From Paenochrobactrum pullorum (lineage in GTDB: Bacteria > Pseudomonadota > Alphaproteobacteria > Rhizobiales > Rhizobiaceae), in assembly GCF_041929845.1 (NCBI RefSeq), contig NZ_JBHEEH010000001.1, positions 1-64,000 on the forward strand: a DNA stretch of 64,000 nt, read 5' to 3'. Position numbers and translations under genes: made by a program. The first letter of the stretch is position 1. Every line of letters starts with the position of its first letter. A model generated the notes under the pieces. The model saw only the letters and a program-made list of their open reading frames with translations. It made no database searches and had not been told where the DNA came from. Of this stretch, positions 59,416-64,000 are shown piece by piece.

Positions 59416-59955
59416 TTATTCGTCCATGACGCGTCCGACATAAGGCAGCTGGCGGAACGCATGCGCCACATCCATACCGTAGCCGACAACGAAATAATCA
59501 GGGCATTCAAAAGCTACGAAATCGGCTTCAATATCCATTTTACGGCGTACCGGTTTATCCAGCAACACAGCAATGCTGACACTGCGTGCACCGCGTTCCA
59601 GCATCAAATCACGCACAAAGGTAAGCGTCTTGCCGGATTCGAGAATATCATCGATCAACAGAACGTCTCGATCTTTGACAACGCTGTCGATATCACGCAA
59701 CAAACGCACTTCACCACTGACTTTACCTGTTCCGTATGATGAAACTGTGATGAATTCCACATCCGGCTCCACACCAGCTTCATGCATTGCGCGGATCAGG
59801 TCTGCGGCAAAAATGAATGAACCTTTGAGAATGGATACAGTCAAAAGATCATGAAAATTGCGGTCTGCGATACCGCGCGCAAGTTCAATATTGCGGTCCG
59901 CAATCTGTTCGGCACTGAACAGTACTTCAAGTGTCTTGCCGCCGACTTCTGGCAT
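59416..59955 (-). CDS. hpt: hypoxanthine phosphoribosyltransferase
   Basis: A 179-residue purine salvage enzyme that makes IMP or GMP from the free base and PRPP. PRPP motif VLLIDDILESGKTLTF and the earlier VSILKGSFIFAADLIRAMHE are standard. ATG 59955 follows GGAGA; a longer start is not supported. Length is normal for the family. Confidence 0.95.
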   Translation of the reverse strand: MPEVGGKTLEVLFSAEQIADRNIELARGIADRNFHDLLTVSILKGSFIFAADLIRAMHEAGVEPDVEFITVSSYGTGKVSGEVRLLRDIDSVVKDRDVLLIDDILESGKTLTFVRDLMLERGARSVSIAVLLDKPVRRKMDIEADFVAFECPDYFVVGYGMDVAHAFRQLPYVGRVMDE

Positions 59956-60315
59956 CGTGCCGGTTCTCCGTAAGTAAAAAAAAATAAAGGGCTGCGAAAG
60001 CATTCACAGCCACTATCTCAACGCCGTATATAGCATGTTTTTACGAAAAAACACCTGTTCTCGTCATATAAGCTGTATTTTTTGCATATCACTGCAACCA
60101 AACAGATCATCTGCTACTTGCACAGAGCAAAGCAAAAGAAACCAACTGAGCGGCAACGACCTCGACTAGAAAATAATTTGTCTGCACCATAATAAAATCT
60201 GTTTTTGCATGCAGGTAGCAAACTGTTCGTTTTCAAAATCTTCAATGCCCAAAATTTGAGACTTTTTAAACAGCAAAAACATCATCAATTAACCAAAGGT
60301 TAACCATCAAGCGCA
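59956..60315. other. hpt / ftsE divergent intergenic region
   Basis: About 360 bp of AT-rich DNA without an ORF I can support. It contains the CtrA-type box at 60289-60303 close to ftsE, and poly-A/T runs that could hold divergent promoters for hpt and ftsEX. No RNA gene is recognised. Confidence 0.5.
60289..60303. promoter_or_regulatory. CtrA-type box upstream of ftsEX
   Basis: TTAA, seven bases (CCAAAGG), TTAA: exactly the TTAA-N7-TTAA full site of the alphaproteobacterial cell-cycle regulator CtrA, ending 12 bp before the ftsE start codon. The eight fixed bases can also arise by chance in AT-rich DNA. Confidence 0.45.
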
Positions 60316-61026
60316 ATGGTCATAACCGATAAGGTTGAACGAGACATACCTCAAGGAAAATACGCGGTGATTCGCTTCGAAAAAGTCGGTTTGCGATATG
60401 GCATGGGGCCTGAAGTCCTGCGGGATGTCAGCTTCCACATACCCCCGCGCTCGTTCCAATTTTTAACCGGTCCTTCAGGTGCAGGTAAAACATCGCTATT
60501 GCGTCTTTTGTTCATGGCGATGAAACCAACGCGCGGGCTGGTTAATATTTTCGGCAAAGATATCAGCGGTCTTGACCGCAAGGAAATCCCGTTGCTGCGC
60601 CGTCGCATCGGCATTGTATTTCAGGATTTCCGCCTGCTTGATCATATGACAACTTATGAAAATGTGGCATTGCCGCTGCGTGTACGCGGCAAAGAAGAAG
60701 CCACCTATCGTGCCGAAGTGGAAGAACTGCTGCACTGGGTAGGCCTTGGCGACCGCATGCATGTATTGCCACCAATTTTATCAGGCGGTGAAAAGCAACG
60801 CGTTGCTATTGCACGTGCATTGATCGACCAGCCTGAACTGCTGCTTGCTGATGAACCGACCGGCAATGTTGACCCGCCGCTTGCCAAACGCTTGTTGCGT
60901 TTATTTGCTGAATTAAACCGCTCCGGAACCGCTGTTATCATCGCGACACATGATCTGACATTGATGGATCAGGTGGACGCCCGACGCATGATTCTGGATC
61001 AGGGCAGGCTTGATATTTATGACTAG
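60316..61026 (+). CDS. ftsE: cell division ATP-binding protein FtsE
   Basis: A 236-residue ABC ATPase. Walker A TGPSGAGKTSLLRLLF, signature LSGGEKQRVAIARAL, Walker B LLLADEPTGNVDPPLA and the Q-loop IGIVFQDFRLLDHMT are all present. With FtsX it forms the divisome complex that controls septal peptidoglycan hydrolases. It overlaps ftsX by 8 bp. The first 17 residues are an extension relative to E. coli FtsE. Confidence 0.95.
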   Translation: MVITDKVERDIPQGKYAVIRFEKVGLRYGMGPEVLRDVSFHIPPRSFQFLTGPSGAGKTSLLRLLFMAMKPTRGLVNIFGKDISGLDRKEIPLLRRRIGIVFQDFRLLDHMTTYENVALPLRVRGKEEATYRAEVEELLHWVGLGDRMHVLPPILSGGEKQRVAIARALIDQPELLLADEPTGNVDPPLAKRLLRLFAELNRSGTAVIIATHDLTLMDQVDARRMILDQGRLDIYD

Positions 61027-62017
61027 ACGAACAAAACTCAGCGACCAGTTTTATGATCTGAAAGAGCTGCTCTTTGTAGCTGTCGGTAAACGCAAGCGTA
61101 AACAAGGCCCGACACCGATTGTGCCGGACGGCAGTGTCACCGGCACAGCTCTGGTTATCGTCATTGCGATCATGACCTTTTTGGCCTGCCTCACACTTGG
61201 CGGTGTCACATTGGTGCGCGATTCCGCCACCACATGGCAAAGCCAGATCGCGCGTGAAGCAACTATTCAAATCCGTCCGCTTGAAGGGATTGATATTGAA
61301 AAATCCTTGGTAGATGCCAGCCAGATTGCACAAACTTTTGCCGGTGTGCTCGGCACCCGCATTATTGATCGTGCCGCCACTGCGCGTCTGCTGGAGCCTT
61401 GGCTCGGCACTGGTCTTGATCTGGATGAATTGCCGGTTCCGCGTCTGGTCGTCGTCACCATTGATGAAAACGCACCACCTGATTTTGCCGCTATGCGCGC
61501 AGAACTTGTCAAACAAATTCAAGGCGCCAGCTTTGATGACCACCGCACATGGATTGACCGTCTTGCTTCGATGGCGCACACCACCGTCTTCATCGGTGTT
61601 TGTGTGCTGACACTTGTTATGTCCGCAACAATCCTTACCGTGATTTTTGCCACCCGTGGTGCGATGTCCGGCAATGGCCATATTATTGAGGTGCTGCATT
61701 TTATCGGTGCCGAATCCCAAACCGTCGCACGGGAATTTGAATGGCACTTTTTCCGCACAGCCCTTAAAGGTGCTCTCTGTGGCGGTGCTTTTGCCATGGC
61801 AATTTTCTTTATCGTTTCATGGTGGTCAAACAATCGTATGGCCACACCCGAGGGTGATCAGGCCGCAGCCATGTTTGGAAATTTTGTCATCGGGCGCGAA
61901 GGCTATATTGGTGCCGCCATCATCATATTTATGGTCAGTTTGCTTACCATGCTGACAAGCCGCATCACCGTCATCCGCCAACTATCACAGATGGACGGAC
62001 CAGGGACTTCGGTTTAA
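61019..62017 (+). CDS. ftsX: cell division protein FtsX
   Basis: A 332-residue membrane protein with a first helix near residue 40, an extracellular domain (residues 65-190) and three further helices (GVCVLTLVMSATILTVIFAT and others). FtsX transmits FtsE ATPase cycles to murein hydrolase activators. ATG 61019 overlaps the ftsE stop by 8 bp. Confidence 0.92.
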   Translation: MTRRTKLSDQFYDLKELLFVAVGKRKRKQGPTPIVPDGSVTGTALVIVIAIMTFLACLTLGGVTLVRDSATTWQSQIAREATIQIRPLEGIDIEKSLVDASQIAQTFAGVLGTRIIDRAATARLLEPWLGTGLDLDELPVPRLVVVTIDENAPPDFAAMRAELVKQIQGASFDDHRTWIDRLASMAHTTVFIGVCVLTLVMSATILTVIFATRGAMSGNGHIIEVLHFIGAESQTVAREFEWHFFRTALKGALCGGAFAMAIFFIVSWWSNNRMATPEGDQAAAMFGNFVIGREGYIGAAIIIFMVSLLTMLTSRITVIRQLSQMDGPGTSV

Positions 62018-62129
62018 TCTGGCTACTCACAAGATGATCATAACCGTATTTTTCGCAACCAGAACCGCGCAGTGATTATGCTCCATTTGCCTTTTCCATC
62101 TGACTGCCGCGTTAAAAGGGACTAATCCT

Positions 62130-62765
62130 ATGATGTCCCTTATCAAGCGAATTTTGCGACGGTTTCGGCCCATATCAGTTATTCTTCTTTCCTGCATTGT
62201 AGTTCTGACGGTTGGCTTTTTCGTCTTCAGCGAAAAAGTCGGCAATATGTTTCCGCCAGAAGATCTGAAACCCGCAGACGGAATCATCGTTTTGACCGGT
62301 GGAAAAGCACGTCTTGATGTGGCAATCGAACTGTTGCAGGACAAAATGGGGCAAAGGCTGTTGATCAGTGGTGTACATCCGACCACCAATAAAAAAGCCT
62401 TGCAACGCGTAACCATTGCCAATGAAAGATTGCTCGATTGCTGCATAGATCTCGACAGATCAGCACTCAATACCATTGGAAATGCCACAGAAAGTGCACA
62501 ATGGATCCGCGCGCATAATTATAAGCGCGTGATTGTAGTGACCAATAATTACCACATGCCGCGCTCTATTTTGGAGCTTTCACGGCTTATGGATGATGTT
62601 GAATTCATTCCTTATCCGGTGGTCAACAGCGATTTGCGCAATACCAACTGGGTGATACAAGGCGATATGATCCGCGTCCTCGTCACCGAATATATCAAAT
62701 ATCTCGGCGCGCTTTTTCACCTGACCGAGCTCTCTTATTTTGGTGGCCCTGCACAAGACCCGTAA
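62130..62765 (+). CDS. YdcF (DUF218) family protein
   Basis: A 211-residue membrane-anchored protein: one N-terminal helix (VILLSCIVVLTVGFFVFS), then GIIVLTGGKARLDVAIELLQ, NTIGNATESAQW and VVTNNYHMPRSILELSRLMD, the DUF218 marks. Such proteins are linked to envelope processes; binding of SAM-like ligands has been reported for E. coli YdcF. It belongs to the ftsEX-plsC block. Confidence 0.9.
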   Translation: MMSLIKRILRRFRPISVILLSCIVVLTVGFFVFSEKVGNMFPPEDLKPADGIIVLTGGKARLDVAIELLQDKMGQRLLISGVHPTTNKKALQRVTIANERLLDCCIDLDRSALNTIGNATESAQWIRAHNYKRVIVVTNNYHMPRSILELSRLMDDVEFIPYPVVNSDLRNTNWVIQGDMIRVLVTEYIKYLGALFHLTELSYFGGPAQDP

Positions 62766-62907
62766 CAAACACAAGATTAAAACTGTCCTGCCTTATCTGC
62801 ACAGATGCTATGAAAACATAAATCTGGCAATTTCCCGATAATGTCTGTAGGAGTTTTTGCTGTCCCGATATTTTGTCATCAGCACTCAGGAGACTGACTG
62901 AATAATT

Positions 62908-63708
62908 ATGCTTACTGCGATCAGGTCACTTCTGTTTAATTTCTTTTTCTACCTGAGCATGATCATTCAAATGATCCTGTGGACACCGGTTTACTTTCTT
63001 ATGCCGCGTAAAAAAGCATGGTTCGTGCCCAAATTCTGGGCGCGCAGCAGTCTTTGGCTACAAAAGAAAATTGCCGGCACCGGCATCATCATTGAAGGCT
63101 TGGAAAACATTCCGGCAGGCGCTTACATCGTCGCACCCAAACATCAATCCTTTTGGGATGTGTTTGCATTTCTGCCGTATCTTGACGATCCGGTAATGAT
63201 CCTGAAGCGCGAGCTGATGCGTATTCCTGTTTTCGGCTGGTATGTCGCCAAGATGGAAATGATCCCTGTTGATCGCGGCTCCCGTGTCAAGGCGCTTAAA
63301 TCCATCACGACAGGAGCCGAAAAAGCCATTGCTGAAGGCCGTCAGGTGCTGATCTATCCGGAAGGCACACGCCGTGCACCGGGTGCAGAGCCGCAATATA
63401 AATATGGCGTTGCCCATCTTTATGCAGAGCTCAACCTGCCAGTGCTGCCGATTGCCCATAATGCTGGTCTCTATTGGCCGCGCCGCTCGATTTTCCGCTA
63501 TCCCGGTGCCATTCGCGCCCGAGTGTTGCCGGTTATTCCCGCAGGTCTTGATAAACATGAATTTCTGGAGCGCTTGACCCGCGATACAGAGACTGCTTGC
63601 GATGAATTGCTGATTGCAGCCGCACAAGAAAAGAACCCGCCGCCCATGCCGCCGACAGCCGTTACACGGCTGAAAGAACTCGGCTTTCCGGTCAAGTCAA
63701 ATCATTAA
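62908..63708 (+). CDS. plsC: 1-acylglycerol-3-phosphate acyltransferase
   Basis: A 266-residue acyltransferase that makes phosphatidic acid. HX4D motif in VAPKHQSFWDVFAF, YPEGTRRAPGAEPQYKYG (glycerol phosphate site) and a first hydrophobic helix that anchors it to the inner membrane are visible. Length is normal. The gene is the last complete gene in the window. Confidence 0.93.
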   Translation: MLTAIRSLLFNFFFYLSMIIQMILWTPVYFLMPRKKAWFVPKFWARSSLWLQKKIAGTGIIIEGLENIPAGAYIVAPKHQSFWDVFAFLPYLDDPVMILKRELMRIPVFGWYVAKMEMIPVDRGSRVKALKSITTGAEKAIAEGRQVLIYPEGTRRAPGAEPQYKYGVAHLYAELNLPVLPIAHNAGLYWPRRSIFRYPGAIRARVLPVIPAGLDKHEFLERLTRDTETACDELLIAAAQEKNPPPMPPTAVTRLKELGFPVKSNH

Positions 63709-63851
63709 TCCTCCCAACCCATAACATTCATCAGATAGCGGCTCATATGCCATCAAGCACATAATGACAATTCGCCGCTTTTTTCATTATTCGTTTTTGT
63801 TGCGCGAAGCCATGAAACCCGATATCAGAACGCCAAACGAAAGGATACGTC

Positions 63852-64000
63852 ATGAATATTGATGCCATTTCCATCGGCTCCAATCCTCCCGAAGACGTCA
63901 ACGTCATCATTGAAGTTCCGGTCGGCGGACATCCCATTAAATATGAGATGGACAAAGATGCAGGTGCACTGATCGTTGACCGCTTCCTCTATACGCCGAT
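63852..64000 (+). CDS. ppa: inorganic pyrophosphatase, 5' part only
   Basis: Forty-nine complete codons are visible before the window ends. MNIDAISIGSNPPEDVNVII and VPVGGHPIKYEMDKDAGALI are typical of bacterial family I pyrophosphatase, which hydrolyses PPi. AAGGA precedes ATG 63852. Confidence 0.92.
   Translation, partial: MNIDAISIGSNPPEDVNVIIEVPVGGHPIKYEMDKDAGALIVDRFLYTP

Noticed and set aside
60938..61747. A 269-codon minus-strand frame opposite ftsX
   Set aside because: ftsX is firmly identified and coupled with ftsE on the plus strand.
1..64000. CRISPR arrays, insertion sequences, rRNA genes
   Set aside because: No regularly spaced repeats of CRISPR type, no transposase-like ORF and no rRNA-like stretch were seen.

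Overview
The window looks like a chromosome segment of an alphaproteobacterium of the order Hyphomicrobiales (Rhizobiales), on the Brucellaceae/Bartonellaceae side. The evidence is gene order (secA / parvulin / argJ / GNAT / mutT; HIG1-like protein / cobalamin adenosyltransferase / etfB / etfA / 3-hydroxybutyryl-CoA dehydrogenase; argH / LptM-like lipoprotein / lysA / DUF4175; ftsE / ftsX / ydcF / plsC / ppa), two interspersed palindromic repeats of a kind I know from Brucella/Ochrobactrum intergenic DNA, and moderate GC. The genus cannot be fixed from the sequence alone.

Positions 1 to about 29,965 are a lambda-like siphophage prophage whose left end lies outside the window. Its right end is a tyrosine integrase beside the 3' end of a tRNA-Leu(CAA) gene, the probable attachment site. 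Late genes are on the minus strand and read right to left: a GpZ-like tail protein, terminase small and large, GpW, portal, S49 protease, acidic scaffold-like protein, decoration protein, major capsid, head-tail joining proteins, tail tube, a tail assembly chaperone pair with a textbook -1 frameshift site, tape measure and two further tail proteins. Early genes, also on the minus strand (17.6-23.8 kb), include a Cro-like regulator, a CII-like protein, small ORFs, a ParB/MT-A70 fusion, DUF3310, a replication initiator-like gene that carries an iteron array next to an AT-rich tract (candidate origin), and a NusG paralogue. A CI-like repressor (plus strand) has matching operator pairs at its own divergent promoter and ahead of a five-gene plus-strand operon at 25.7-27.4 kb.

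Cargo in the prophage: two small ORFs and an ion-channel-like protein between tail genes; a membrane protein with its own promoter between terminase and GpW; an MgtC-like protein plus a VOC protein between the NusG paralogue and the late genes; a PD-(D/E)XK nuclease-like protein behind the repressor; and a VbhA-like antitoxin/Fic toxin cassette with an intrinsic terminator between the two genes, flanked by a 62-bp direct repeat copied from the end of the integrase gene.

From 30 kb rightwards the genes are chromosomal: a lipid A phosphoethanolamine transferase, a GNAT-like protein, secA, periplasmic parvulin, arginine and lysine biosynthesis genes, nucleotide sanitation, glutaredoxin and nitrilase, cysteine synthase, electron transfer flavoprotein with its neighbours, membrane transporters, hpt, the FtsEX division ABC complex (with a CtrA-type box just upstream), acyltransferase and the start of inorganic pyrophosphatase.
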